A program made the position numbers and the translations under genes. A DNA stretch of 32,485 nt, from assembly GCA_040756475.1 (NCBI GenBank), contig JBFLZB010000032.1, positions 1-32,485 of the forward strand, read 5' to 3'. The DNA comes from Thermodesulfobacteriota bacterium (lineage in GTDB: Bacteria > Desulfobacterota > Deferrisomatia > Deferrisomatales > JACRMM01). Shown piece by piece: positions 8,101 to 16,019 of the stretch. Position 1 is the first letter of the stretch, and each line of letters starts with the position of its first letter. The notes beneath the pieces are model-generated. The model was not told the DNA's origin. It saw only the letters and a program-made list of their open reading frames with translations, and did no database searches.

Positions 8101-11100
8101 GGCCAGATGGGCGCCCGTGGCGGGCGGCGTGGCGTGGCACGTGATGCACCCTTCACCGACGCCGACTTCGGTGTACCACCCGGGGGTCTCGGTGTTGTTG
8201 TGGCAGTCGATGCTCAGGCAGGTCTGGGTAACGGCGTTGTAGCGGCCGTCGGTGTCGGTGGCGCCGGAAAGCGTCAGGAAGCGGGCGTCCGTGTCGGCGT
8301 CGGGGGTGCCGTCGCCGTTGGTGTCCATGTTGGAGACGCGCGCGGGGGCGACGCTCCCGTCGGGGTGTCCCGCCGGGGGATTGCCCGGGTGGCATGTATT
8401 GCACGCGGCGTTGCCGGTGCCGATGGCGGCGAGGTGCACGTCGTGGGCGCCGGCCCGGTCGGGATAGGAAAGCGCCGGCGTGCTGTCGGGCCAGTTTTGT
8501 CCTGCCCCGTCGCCGTGGCAGGAGTCGCACCCGGCCTCGATGGGGTCGCCCAGCACGGTCTCGAAGGGCCACCCGGTGGTGGCAAAAGAGTGCTGCCCCA
8601 ACGCCGTGCCGTCGTAGGCGGCGTGGCAGGGCGCGCACCCCGTCAGGCCCGCGTCGGCCCCGGTGCCCCGGGCCACCCCGGTGCCCTCGGCGTTGAGGGT
8701 GATGCGGGCGTTGCCGTGCCGGCCGGCGCTCCAGGGCGCGAAGGCGTAGTTGCCGGTGGCGGCCTCCAGGGCGTGGCAGTCCTTGCACTGGTAGAGGTTG
8801 CCCGCGCCGTGGATGCTTCGGGTGCCGGCGTCGGTGCGGTGGGTCACCCCGACCCGCCAGCCCTGGGTCCAGGTGCCGTGGCAGCCCACGCACTCAGAGC
8901 CGTCGGCGGCGGCGGAGCTCTCGTGCCACAGGCGCCGCCAGGCGCCTCCATCGAGGTGGCAGCCCGTCATGGAAGTGGAGCACCCGGGGGTTGCGGCGTC
9001 CTGGAAGCCCACCGCCGCCGCGAACTGGACCATGGGGGCGCTGGGCTGGAAGGTGCCGTCCAAGTGGGCGGACGACGGGGTGGCGGTGTGGCAGGTGACG
9101 CACTCGGCGGTGGAGGCCCCGCCGTTGTATAGGAAGCTCGCCCCGTGGCGCACCCCCGAGATCGTCGGGGTGGTGTCGTGGAGACCCGTGGTGGGGTTGG
9201 CCCCGGAGGCACCCTCGGTGTGGCACATCACACAGGTGGCCGTGGCACCGTCGTACCAGTTGTAGCCGGGGTCGGTGCTCTTGGTGTTGTGGCAGGCGAG
9301 GTTGGCGCACGTGCCGGTGGCCGCGCTGTAAACGGCGCCGGCGTCGGCGAGCCCGTCCCACAGGCGGTTGAAGGCGCCCACATCCGCCGGCTCGTCGGCC
9401 CCGGTGTAGCCCGGGGGATAGTGCCCGCTGCCCCCGATCCCGACCGGGTCGTTGTGGCAGTAGGCGCACATGGCCCGCTGCTGGACTCCGTCGACGGTAC
9501 CCGCCGGGTAGCCCAGCTTGGCTTCGAGCTGCGCCAGGTGGGCCGCGTGCTCCCCCGCCCGATTGGGGTAGGCAAGCCCTACGGGGGCGTAGCGCCCGGC
9601 CCCGTCGCCGTGGCAGGCGTCGCACCCCACGGGGGGCACTTCGCCGTCGACCAGTTGCAGGGGCCATACGGTGGTGACGAAGGCGTGCTGGCCCGGGGCG
9701 GCGCCGTCGAAGGCCGCGTGGCACGGCGAGCAGCCCGACTGGCCGGCGTTGGCTCCGGTGCCTCGCGCAAAGCTCGTGCCCGCGTTGTTGATGGTGATCT
9801 GGCTGTTGCCGTGCTGGCTGGTGCCCCCCCAGTCGTTGGTGCCCAGAACAAAGGTGTAGCCCGCGGTCTCCAGGGCGTGGCAGTCCTTGCACTGGTAGGC
9901 GCTGCCCGAGGACCCGTGCACGTCGCCGGTGACCTGGTCGGTGCGGTGGACGACCCCCTGATTCCACCCTTGGGCCCAGCTGCCGTGGCACCCGGCGCAC
10001 TCGGTGCCGTCGGTGGCCCCGGCGGCCTGGGTCCACAACCGGGCCCAGCGGCCGCCCTCGGAGTGGCAGTCCACCAGGGAGCCCGTGGGGGAGCAGGTGG
10101 GGGTGGCGGCATCCTGGTAGCCCACGTCGGACGCAAAGACGATGGCGGTGTTCCCCGCGGCGTTGGGCGTGGCGTCGAAGGTGCCGTCGTGGTGGCGCGT
10201 GGAGGGGATGCCGGTATGGCACGCCTGGCACCCGGCAGGACCGAAGGAGGGGTTCGCGAGGGTCTGGTCGTGGCGCACCCCGGAGACCGTGGGGGTCACC
10301 GCGTGGATGCCGGTGTAGGGGTTGAAGGCCGGATCGTTGTTGGTGTGACAGAAGACGCACCCGCCCTCACCCCCCGTATCCCAGTCGGCCGTTCCCGACG
10401 TGCCCGTGGCGTGGCAGCCCACCGACATGCCCGAGCCCGAGCAGCGGTTGTTGGGGCCTGCCCCGTCGTCGGCGCTCCCCGCGGCGCCCAGGGCGGCATT
10501 TTGCCCGTTGTAGCTCAGGTTGGCCCGGGTCACGGTGGCCTCGCCCCGCTCGGCCAGGGCTCGGTCCCGGAAGTACCCCCCGTCGGTCACGGCCACGGGC
10601 ACCGAGATGTGGCTCGTGTCCCCCGCCGGGGGCACCACGTGGCAGTCGGAGCAGACCTTGAAGACCCCGGGGGTGCCGTCGCCGAAGTGGCGGTCGTGGG
10701 TGAAGTCCTGGCAGTTGGGCACGGCGGCGTTTCGCGCCCCCGTGGGCTGGACGTCGTAGTAGTGGCACGAAGAGCAGTCCAGCGAGGTGTCGGTCCACAG
10801 GGCCGCGGGAACGACCTTCCCCGAGCCGGCCGAGTCGTCGGTGCCGTTGTTGAGGTGGCAGGCGTTGGCGCAGGTCTGGGCGCCCCCGTTCCACTGCACC
10901 CCCAGGGCGGTGGTGGCCGCATCCCACTCGCCGAAGAGGTCGGTCTGGCCGTTTCGGTGCAGCCCGTTGGGGGAGCCGTCGTTGGTGTACGCCGCCGCCC
11001 CGCTGTGACAGTTGGCGCAGTCGGTGCGGTCGGTGTCGCCGTTGCCGATGACGTGGGCCAGGTGCGCCCCCGTGGCCGGCGGGTCGCCGTGGCACGAGCC

Positions 11101-13617
11101 GCAGTTGAAACCCTGGCCGGCGATGAGCTGCAAAGGATTGCCCGAGTCGCTCATCTGGTAGGGAGTTGCGGCGGGATGACAGGCGCTCGTGCACCCGGCC
11201 GGCGTGCCGGTGAACCCGCTCGCCCCCTGGTAGCCCATGCTGCTGTTGAGCTGGATGGTGCCGTCCAGGTGCATGGCGGCGGTGTAGGCCGGCTGGGTGT
11301 TGGCGTGGCAGTAGTCGCACCGGCCCTCGCCGTCGGCACCGAGATCTGCGGCCCCCTGGTGGAGGTTGTAGAGGGTGGTGTTCTCGTTCCCGTCGGGGTT
11401 GGCCAGAGGACCGGAGTGCTTCGCCACGACGGTGGTGGGCAGAGGCACCCCGTTGGGGCTGAGACCAAAGGTGCCGTGGCAGTTGGCGCAATCGCCCGTC
11501 GGGGCGGTCCAGGCCACGTCGGCGTAGGCCCCGTGGCAGCTGATGCTGGCGCAGGTGCCCCCCGCGTAAGTGAACGTCACCGCCTGGCCGTTGAAGCTGC
11601 CCCCGGCCTTGAGGTTCTTCGTGCCGTTGACGTGGGAGGCGAGCCCCGCGATGGCCGTGGTCGTGTCGGTGCCCGCGGCCGTGACGGTGTCGTTATGGCA
11701 GTGGGCGCAGGTGATCCCCGCCCACGCCAGGTGGATGGGGTGGTTGCCGGTGGCGATGCGGGTGGGCTCGTCGACGCCCCCGTGGCAGGCGTTGCACGCC
11801 AGGTTCTGGGTGCTCCAGTCCGGGGTGGCAAAGCCGCTCATCCACTGCACGCTGCCCACCGAGGCGCCCGACTGGCCGTCGGAGTGGCAGTAGAGGTTGT
11901 TGCAGGTGGCCGCGCCCACGTCGTAGGTGCCGCTGGGATTTGCGGCGGTGTCGAAGTTGAGGCTCTGGTAGGTCTTGGGATCGGTGTTGTGGGTGGCAGA
12001 GCTGGTGTAGTCGAGGTGGCAGGTCTGGCAGGCGTAGCCGTAGCCCCCCTGGTCCACCGGCGCCGCATGCCGTCGGTGGGGGCTCGCCGCCTCGGAAAAG
12101 CGCGTGTAGCCCTCGGAGGTGGTGGCGGTGGACACCGGGGGCTGGCCGTGGCAGGTGGTACAGGAGGCCTTGGCCCCCCAGCTGCCGCCCTCGTCGGTGT
12201 GGGTGTGGCACACCTGGCAGACGAAATCCCCCCCGGTGGCCACGTCGCCCCCGGAGTGGCGCCCCCCGGTGAGGAAGGTCGAGAGGGGGTAGATCTCGTC
12301 GCCGGCCACCACCCGCCCCTGGTGGCACTCCCGGTTGTCGCACAGCCCCGTGCCGTCGGTCTTGTAGGTGGTGTCGTCGTAGGCCAGGTATGCGTTGGTG
12401 TCGTAGGGGGCCGAGGCCGTCCCGTCCCCGTACACGGGGGTGCCGGCGGCGTCCACCTTGGGAATCTCGACCCGCACCATCGCCACGTTGGGCGCCACCC
12501 CCGCCCCGTGGGGCTCGTGGCAGTCGTTGCACCCGGCCTTGGCCGTGGTGCCCCCGTGGAGCTTGCCCGTGTACTGGCTGTGGCAGGTCAGACACACGGA
12601 GTAGGCCTGGTTGTAGGGCGCCTGCTGCCGGATGGCGCTCTGGACCGAGGTGTTCTCGGCAAAGGCGAACCGAAGAGGGTTGGTGCCGGGCGCCGACCGC
12701 GCGAAGTCGTGGGGGACGCTGCCGCTGTGGCACGCGGTGCACCCAAGCGTGCCGCTGGAGATCGTGCTCTGCCCATGGCCCTTGGCCGCGTACACCCCGG
12801 CGTCGTCTTGCACGTGGCACTCCCCGCACTTTTCCGGGGTGACCCGGGTGCCCAGGGGGTCGCCCGGGTTGTTGGAGGTGGTGCCGTCGGTGCGAAGCGT
12901 GACCAGCGAGGTGTTCTGGTAACTGTTGTGGCTGCCGTGGCACTGGGTGCACGAGGTGGGCGCCGCCCCGTCGTTGATGGTTGCCCGCCCCATGCCGTGG
13001 GCCGCCGGGGCCGTGTACCCCCCGGTGCTGGACCCCGTGTCGCTGTGGCAGGCGGCGTTGCGGCAGGTGTTGTCCGAGACCTGGGAAGCATCGTCCGGCG
13101 CCCCGATCAGGCTGGCGTACAAGTTGAGCCGCGTGCCACCCCCGGCGTCGATCCCGTGGACGCTGGCGTTGCCCGAGCCGTCGCTTTCCACCCCCGCGGT
13201 GATGTGTGCGTGGCAGTCGAGGCAGTCGAGCGCCGTGGCGTTTCCCCCGAATCCGCTCTGGATGTCGCTGGGGTGCTTGGAGGTGGAGCTGGCGTCGAAG
13301 TGGTCCCACACCCCCTTCATCCGGTCCCGATTCAGCACCGAGGGCGCGGCGTTCTTGTCGTGGCAGAAGAGGCACGGCGCCTGGGGGTTGCTCGCCGAGA
13401 TCCCCAGGGCCACGGTGCGGTCGGACTTCTTGAGCAGGTGGGTGCCGAGCACCATCTTGGATTTGGAGACGGCGTGGCAGTCGTAGCAGATGGCACCCGG
13501 AGGGTAGTGGGTGGCTGCCCCGGCACCGCCGGCCCCCGTCACCAGGGCGACGCCCGCCGCATACGCCACTCTTGCCGCCCAGGTCCGTCCGCGTCGCAGA
13601 TACGGCTTACCCGCCAT
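5125..13617 (-). CDS. Giant multihaem c-type cytochrome, 2830 residues, about 48 CxxCH motifs
   Basis: The frame starts at ATG 13617, 8 bases after GGGAGG. Residues 1-35 are an Arg-rich signal peptide ending AGAGAA. I count 48 canonical CxxCH haem sites by eye, seven CxxxxCH (for example CRNAACH, CDNRECH, CNNLYCH, CASISCH, CANLACH, CLSIDCH, CSNIDCH), two CxxxCH (CTSACH, CANACH) and five longer CX6-8CH. The pairing of CxxxxCH with a following CxxCH is the Geobacter CxxxxCH...CxxCH domain pattern. The middle of the protein carries three copies of a seven-haem module. The last ~700 residues are haem-poor (CWGCH, CSYCH, CIQCH, CGKCH) and rich in Ser, Thr, Gly and Tyr, perhaps a beta-rich surface portion. 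No lipobox, membrane anchor or sorting tail is seen. By family it should be exported, haem-loaded and act in electron transfer over long distance; the redox partner is unknown. First gene of an operon with the Ig-like protein. Confidence 0.95.
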   Translation of the reverse strand: MAGKPYLRRGRTWAARVAYAAGVALVTGAGGAGAATHYPPGAICYDCHAVSKSKMVLGTHLLKKSDRTVALGISASNPQAPCLFCHDKNAAPSVLNRDRMKGVWDHFDASSTSKHPSDIQSGFGGNATALDCLDCHAHITAGVESDGSGNASVHGIDAGGGTRLNLYASLIGAPDDASQVSDNTCRNAACHSDTGSSTGGYTAPAAHGMGRATINDGAAPTSCTQCHGSHNSYQNTSLVTLRTDGTTSNNPGDPLGTRVTPEKCGECHVQDDAGVYAAKGHGQSTISSGTLGCTACHSGSVPHDFARSAPGTNPLRFAFAENTSVQSAIRQQAPYNQAYSVCLTCHSQYTGKLHGGTTAKAGCNDCHEPHGAGVAPNVAMVRVEIPKVDAAGTPVYGDGTASAPYDTNAYLAYDDTTYKTDGTGLCDNRECHQGRVVAGDEIYPLSTFLTGGRHSGGDVATGGDFVCQVCHTHTDEGGSWGAKASCTTCHGQPPVSTATTSEGYTRFSEAASPHRRHAAPVDQGGYGYACQTCHLDYTSSATHNTDPKTYQSLNFDTAANPSGTYDVGAATCNNLYCHSDGQSGASVGSVQWMSGFATPDWSTQNLACNACHGGVDEPTRIATGNHPIHLAWAGITCAHCHNDTVTAAGTDTTTAIAGLASHVNGTKNLKAGGSFNGQAVTFTYAGGTCASISCHGAYADVAWTAPTGDCANCHGTFGLSPNGVPLPTTVVAKHSGPLANPDGNENTTLYNLHQGAADLGADGEGRCDYCHANTQPAYTAAMHLDGTIQLNSSMGYQGASGFTGTPAGCTSACHPAATPYQMSDSGNPLQLIAGQGFNCGSCHGDPPATGAHLAHVIGNGDTDRTDCANCHSGAAAYTNDGSPNGLHRNGQTDLFGEWDAATTALGVQWNGGAQTCANACHLNNGTDDSAGSGKVVPAALWTDTSLDCSSCHYYDVQPTGARNAAVPNCQDFTHDRHFGDGTPGVFKVCSDCHVVPPAGDTSHISVPVAVTDGGYFRDRALAERGEATVTRANLSYNGQNAALGAAGSADDGAGPNNRCSGSGMSVGCHATGTSGTADWDTGGEGGCVFCHTNNDPAFNPYTGIHAVTPTVSGVRHDQTLANPSFGPAGCQACHTGIPSTRHHDGTFDATPNAAGNTAIVFASDVGYQDAATPTCSPTGSLVDCHSEGGRWARLWTQAAGATDGTECAGCHGSWAQGWNQGVVHRTDQVTGDVHGSSGSAYQCKDCHALETAGYTFVLGTNDWGGTSQHGNSQITINNAGTSFARGTGANAGQSGCSPCHAAFDGAAPGQHAFVTTVWPLQLVDGEVPPVGCDACHGDGAGRYAPVGLAYPNRAGEHAAHLAQLEAKLGYPAGTVDGVQQRAMCAYCHNDPVGIGGSGHYPPGYTGADEPADVGAFNRLWDGLADAGAVYSAATGTCANLACHNTKSTDPGYNWYDGATATCVMCHTEGASGANPTTGLHDTTPTISGVRHGASFLYNGGASTAECVTCHTATPSSAHLDGTFQPSAPMVQFAAAVGFQDAATPGCSTSMTGCHLDGGAWRRLWHESSAAADGSECVGCHGTWTQGWRVGVTHRTDAGTRSIHGAGNLYQCKDCHALEAATGNYAFAPWSAGRHGNARITLNAEGTGVARGTGADAGLTGCAPCHAAYDGTALGQHSFATTGWPFETVLGDPIEAGCDSCHGDGAGQNWPDSTPALSYPDRAGAHDVHLAAIGTGNAACNTCHPGNPPAGHPDGSVAPARVSNMDTNGDGTPDADTDARFLTLSGATDTDGRYNAVTQTCLSIDCHNNTETPGWYTEVGVGEGCITCHATPPATGAHLAHATSDNDYTDCDACHGDPTRTVSGDYTVGLFGPSGLHNNGVADVYFRYDGDPATAAWNGTTCSNIDCHYNNETPNWTGGTTTCSSCHALPPTGAGARAHPGHYTGKGWATGSTANCTACHPDNTSGHSNVADNSVIVNAALGPAGVAPAITCASAPGLGCHNDHTTPAWNTTGIACTACHTPGGTAAADPATGLHHITAAGPQPHGDTLPGGGCTACHDASKPATHADGVFDPDNSANTDRFLARTNMTFTDGAANTSTCSGTGLVGCHTDGGAWARLWSTEADSAATAPRSARCNVCHGQWASIAGSAGWREGTTHYKAGGTNAATNARGAGHEPSGSADCNGCHVYGAAGNGRHNVPTGSPAEHRITANTNSSGYARSDGNAGCSFCHGGATDAAYNFPVSVFANQPVSGDPVPAPACTDCHGLGGSADFVTSASSHTRVTRGAAFGDCTDCHSGHANGSPGANEVEISTRSTVLGTVVPTMNREYASHGSRFRLGGSATKSGGWSTGGATEAEICWGCHDAQTPAVTEWETNQKPNTGNLSYDYGSLYTTVTGTTQTSNWTTAFWRSGKGRSSGGASNPFWYKRGAIQSTHSVNFDQGTAAVTAGNSLGYNRTETKDSVANIRCSYCHDVHGTHDGVAGDPGGLPYLRGTWKGNPYPEDGAPQWGMANWTVDADTTLTFGRVPRASAASNNSGLTGVPQAGGWWIDQNSGNPNSGATLASTAGLCIQCHGSNVDTLDRTTGENLWVSGGNGHMNAVIGGSGTTLAAHNIYTRAKRGSNQAVRGSSTSPNVDMGVATESGRGYTYRSNETDGYRYYPRIATTSATGTGTTRPYSFRYFPWSAAYNSAYTRGSAIASGTMEIQVADLNSAGSTTVTEAASYSAQSRYHTFNCGKCHNPHASRLPKLLITNCLDTNHNTWDNNYQAAGAIGSPWAGTRVSQWAAAINCHRLDDRAVLSTSPSTVRGPGWNKVSPWLEYTSPDTQPSANPNP
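6820..10365 (-). repeat. Three diverged copies of a ~270-residue seven-haem module
   Basis: Within the cytochrome gene three blocks share the same order of landmarks: about 9535-10365, 8425-9240 and 6820-7585. Each runs CxxCH, SGVRH or equivalent, CxxCH, a long-spaced CX6-8CH followed by (D/E)GG.WARLW, CxGCHGxW, CxxCH (CKDCHALE in two), ARGTGA.AG.xGCxPCHAA or equivalent, and C(D/T)xCHG. Copies 1 and 2 are clearly similar; the third is more diverged. Internal duplication explains part of the protein's size. Confidence 0.75.
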
Positions 13618-13948
13618 CGACCCTTCCTCCCTCTCGATTCCTTGTTCCGCGACACCCATAGGGGTCGCAGCCCCAGGGCCGGGCCTCGCCCAGCCGCCTC
13701 TTGCTCCCGGCCCCGGCTCCACCAGCCGCGTGCCCTCAGTGCCCGTGCTTCTGGTGCGGTCCGGGGCACGCCACCGAAAGACGCCACCATTGAATCTGCA
13801 GACACAAGAGCGCGGCGATTACTGTATAGAAATCGCGCTTGTTACGCCATACATGGAAAAATAGTGGTTCCGATTCTCTACTGTACGCATCGATACCAAC
13901 GTTGCGGTTGCCGTTTAGCAAATGCAGCATGTCATATACGTTTTTCGT

Positions 13949-13978
13949 ACAATACGTAGGTACTATCGTATGGTTCAA
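13949..13978 (-). promoter_or_regulatory. Possible sigma-70 promoter for the cytochrome operon
   Basis: On the minus strand TTGAAC (13973-13978) is followed after 18 bases by TATTGT (13949-13954), inside the AT-rich core. It would leave a leader of about 320 bases before the cytochrome start. Weak match, visual only. Confidence 0.3.
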
Positions 13979-14147
13979 ATACTTATGTGTGCGCACTATT
14001 GCGTAGCCCATTTGGGAAGCCACGTGGAATGACTGCGCAGACGTCTCTGCCCAGGTGTCTCGCCGGCTGGGGGGGCACCCCGGCAGCGGGCGGCCTGAAG
14101 GTTGCGCCGCGTTCCCTTGGGCCCAAATGCCTGTGGACCCAAATGCC

Positions 14148-14176
14148 TTGACTCGGGCTCGTGGAACCGGTATCCA
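14148..14176 (+). promoter_or_regulatory. Putative sigma-70 promoter of the response regulator gene
   Basis: TTGACT (14148-14153), a 17-base spacer and TATCCA (14171-14176) stand 48 bases before the ATG at 14224. The spacing is ideal and the -35 box is close to consensus. Confidence 0.5.
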
Positions 14177-14223
14177 GGCCGCGCAGAACAAGACAGCACC
14201 CCGGGGGAAGAGGAGCATGAAGG

Positions 14224-14877
14224 ATGAAGCCTGCGCGCAACATCATCATTGCAGACCCCCGGGAGATGGTGCGGGAGGGGCTGAGCGTGCTTCTGGACGC
14301 CCACCCGGAGATCACCGTGGTCGGCCAGGCGGGGACGGGTGACGAGGCGATACGGCTCGTGCTGGAGCTCGCCCCCGACGTGGTCCTGATGGAGACGGCC
14401 CTGCCCGACATGGACGGGGAGACGGCCACCCGGGAGATCAAGGCCCAGGCCCCCCAGACCCGGGTCCTCATCCTCACGGAGGAGCTCTCGGATGCGGCCA
14501 TCCGCTCCGCCTTCCGGTCGGGGGCCGACGGCTACGTGATCAAGCAGGCCGACGCCGACGAGATCCAGATGGCCATCGCCCGGGCGGTGCGCGGCTTTCC
14601 GTACCTGGGGCCGGAGGTGACGGCGCGGGTGTTGGAGGTCTACCTGGCGGCTGAGGGAAGCGCCGGCGGCGCGCCCGGGGCCTTGCGGGTGCTGACCCAG
14701 CGGGAGCGGGAGCTCCTGGCCCTGGTGGCCCAGGGGCTGACCAGCCGGGAGATCGGCGAGCGGCTCGGCATCAGCCACCGCACGGCCGACAAACACAAGG
14801 CCAACATCATGAAGAAGCTGGGGATCCACAACGCCTCGGCGCTCACGGCCTTTGCCATTCGCGAGCTCCGGGCGTGA
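14224..14877 (+). CDS. NarL/FixJ-type response regulator with Glu at the phospho-acceptor site
   Basis: The product has 217 residues: an N-terminal receiver (about 5-120) and a C-terminal LuxR helix-turn-helix (about 152-210, with LTQRERELLALVAQGLTSRE and HRTADKHKANIMKKLGI). The position normally held by the phosphorylated Asp is Glu57 (VVLMETALPDMDG), and the second acidic metal ligand is Pro12 (IIIADPREM). Thr84 and Lys106 are kept. Glu in this site often mimics phosphorylation, and loss of the second acid weakens Mg binding, so the protein may be active without a kinase; that is inference. AGGAG lies 8 bases before the ATG; another ATG at 14217 is out of frame. No cognate kinase is adjacent. 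It is divergent from the cytochrome operon and is the obvious candidate regulator of it. Confidence 0.9.
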   Translation: MKPARNIIIADPREMVREGLSVLLDAHPEITVVGQAGTGDEAIRLVLELAPDVVLMETALPDMDGETATREIKAQAPQTRVLILTEELSDAAIRSAFRSGADGYVIKQADADEIQMAIARAVRGFPYLGPEVTARVLEVYLAAEGSAGGAPGALRVLTQRERELLALVAQGLTSREIGERLGISHRTADKHKANIMKKLGIHNASALTAFAIRELRA

Positions 14878-14909
14878 GGCCGGCGGGGTTCCCGTAGAGC
14901 GGAGGGAGC

Positions 14910-15719
14910 ATGAATCTGCGTCGTCTCGTCGATCGGGCGGGCATGCCCCCCGAGGCCGGGGAGGCAATGGTCCGGGCGTTGCGCGGCGCCGGCTACGACA
15001 CGGCGGACGAGGCTCAGCAGGTCACGGGCATGACCGCCCTGCTGGCGGCCCTTCGGGTGTTCGACGCCCTTACGGAGCCGCCGCTGCAGGCGCCGTACCG
15101 TCCGGGGCGCAACGACCCCTGTCCCTGCGGCAGCGGCCGCAAGTACAAGAAATGCTGTGGGACCAAGGCGGCTGCGGCCCCCGAGCCCGCGCAGGAGGAG
15201 CGCTTCGTCCCCTCCTCCCCCCTGGAAGACCCGCAGCTCGTCCCGCGCCTCCACGAACCGGAGAGCTTCGCAGAGGACATGACCCACCTGCAGACCCTGT
15301 TCGGGGAGGAGCCGGCCCTGGACTCCTTGCGGTTCGACGGCACGGCCGTGGCGGACTTCGTGGCGCACCGGATCGAGAGGTCGGAGGAGCTGTGGGGCAC
15401 CGGAGATCCGGACGATGACACCGATCGCGTCGGCCAGCTCGCCGCCCAGTACATGCAGGAGATGGAACTGCCACCGATCCTCCGCCGGCTTCCTGCAGCG
15501 ATCCTGCGGGCGGCGCCGGAGGTCGTCCGGGACGCCCAGGACTTTCGCAGCATGGCCTTGGCGGTGGCCCTCGCCGACCTCCCCCCGGTGGAGGAGACCC
15601 CTGGCGAGGATGGGTTGGCAGAGGCGGCCAACCCCCTCCACGCCCTCATCTTCCGCCAGACGCTCGGAGAGCTCCTCGATCGATGGGCGGCAGCCCTCGA
15701 AGAGGGGGAAGCCTCCTGA
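14910..15719 (+). CDS. SEC-C motif protein, 269 residues
   Basis: The one recognisable element is a SEC-C zinc-binding motif at residues 68-84, [18 protein letters not shown], with ligands Cys71, Cys73, Cys82 and Cys83 as in the SecA C-terminus and YecA-like proteins. The first 60 residues are helical and contain an Ala/Gly-rich segment resembling a helix-hairpin-helix ([20 protein letters not shown]). Residues 95-269 are acidic and helical without a known family. The start at ATG 14910 follows GGAGGGAG. It lies 32 bases after the response regulator and is probably co-transcribed with it. SEC-C proteins often bind the ribosome or SecB or act as small metal-binding modules; the specific role here is unknown. 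Confidence 0.75.
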   Translation: MNLRRLVDRAGMPPEAGEAMVRALRGAGYDTADEAQQVTGMTALLAALRVFDALTEPPLQAPYRPGRNDPCPCGSGRKYKKCCGTKAAAAPEPAQEERFVPSSPLEDPQLVPRLHEPESFAEDMTHLQTLFGEEPALDSLRFDGTAVADFVAHRIERSEELWGTGDPDDDTDRVGQLAAQYMQEMELPPILRRLPAAILRAAPEVVRDAQDFRSMALAVALADLPPVEETPGEDGLAEAANPLHALIFRQTLGELLDRWAAALEEGEAS

Positions 15720-15795
15720 GTTGCCCATGACCCTCGGTCACCCCGAGGCCAGGCAGGGATGACGCGCGGCGCGTTCCCCCCCACCCCGGGCCCCT

Positions 15796-15816
15796 CTCCC
15801 TCCGAGGGCGAGGGAG
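15796..15816. terminator. Weak hairpin after the SEC-C gene
   Basis: A 7-bp inverted repeat (CTCCCTC / GAGGGAG) with a 7-base loop, 76 bases after the stop of the SEC-C gene. There is only a short TT after it. The rest of 15720-15940 holds nothing I can identify. Confidence 0.3.
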
Positions 15817-15940
15817 TTCAAGCAGAGCGGTTCATCCCGCGGCACACAGATCCCCCGCCGCAACGGCTCGCCGCGGTTCCGGCGACGTTTGCCCTCCGGC
15901 GCGGCTCGGTTTACCGGTCCCCCGCTTTCCTTCTCCGGCG

Positions 15941-15954
15941 CTGACCCAGGTCAA
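15941..15954 (+). promoter_or_regulatory. FNR/NnrR-type binding site
   Basis: CTGACCCAGGTCAA fits the TTGAC-N4-GTCAA dyad of CRP/FNR-family NO- and redox-responsive regulators (DNR/NnrR type) with one mismatch in the left half. It lies 66 bases before the GTG of the next gene, a position suited to activation. Which regulator binds cannot be told from the sequence. Confidence 0.5.
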
Positions 15955-16019
15955 GGCCGGCCTGCGCCGGCCCCGGTACCCTCCTCCCAGACTCCCACCC
16001 CAACCCAGGAGGTCGTACC

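Larger units (their letters stand above)
13618..14216. promoter_or_regulatory. Divergent intergenic region, AT-rich core
   Basis: No gene is supported in these 600 bases. The segment 13790-14030 is strikingly AT-richer than the rest of the window and carries repeated TACG/CGTA words (TATACG, TCGTAC, ATACGTA, TATCGTA at 13935-13972), a CCATACATGG palindrome near 13847, and an imperfect hairpin at 13811-13838. This is the control region for the cytochrome operon to the left and the response regulator to the right. I looked for a cyclic-di-GMP type riboswitch core in the cytochrome leader and did not find one. Confidence 0.6.

Noticed and set aside
13618-13940. Cyclic-di-GMP (GEMM) riboswitch in the long cytochrome leader
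   Set aside because: The conserved GEMM core and its tetraloop-receptor segments could not be found on the minus strand.
13905-13945. Sigma-54 promoter before the cytochrome operon (TTTGCT segment)
   Set aside because: The -12 like TTGCT is present, but the base positions 11 upstream lack the GG of the -24 element.
3379-13959. Very long plus-strand open frames (over 1600 and 1900 codons) opposite the Ig-like and cytochrome genes
   Set aside because: They are antisense shadows: high third-position GC suppresses stops, the proteins are Gly/Ala/Val/Arg-rich without domains, and the minus-strand genes have signal peptides, ribosome sites and conserved motifs.
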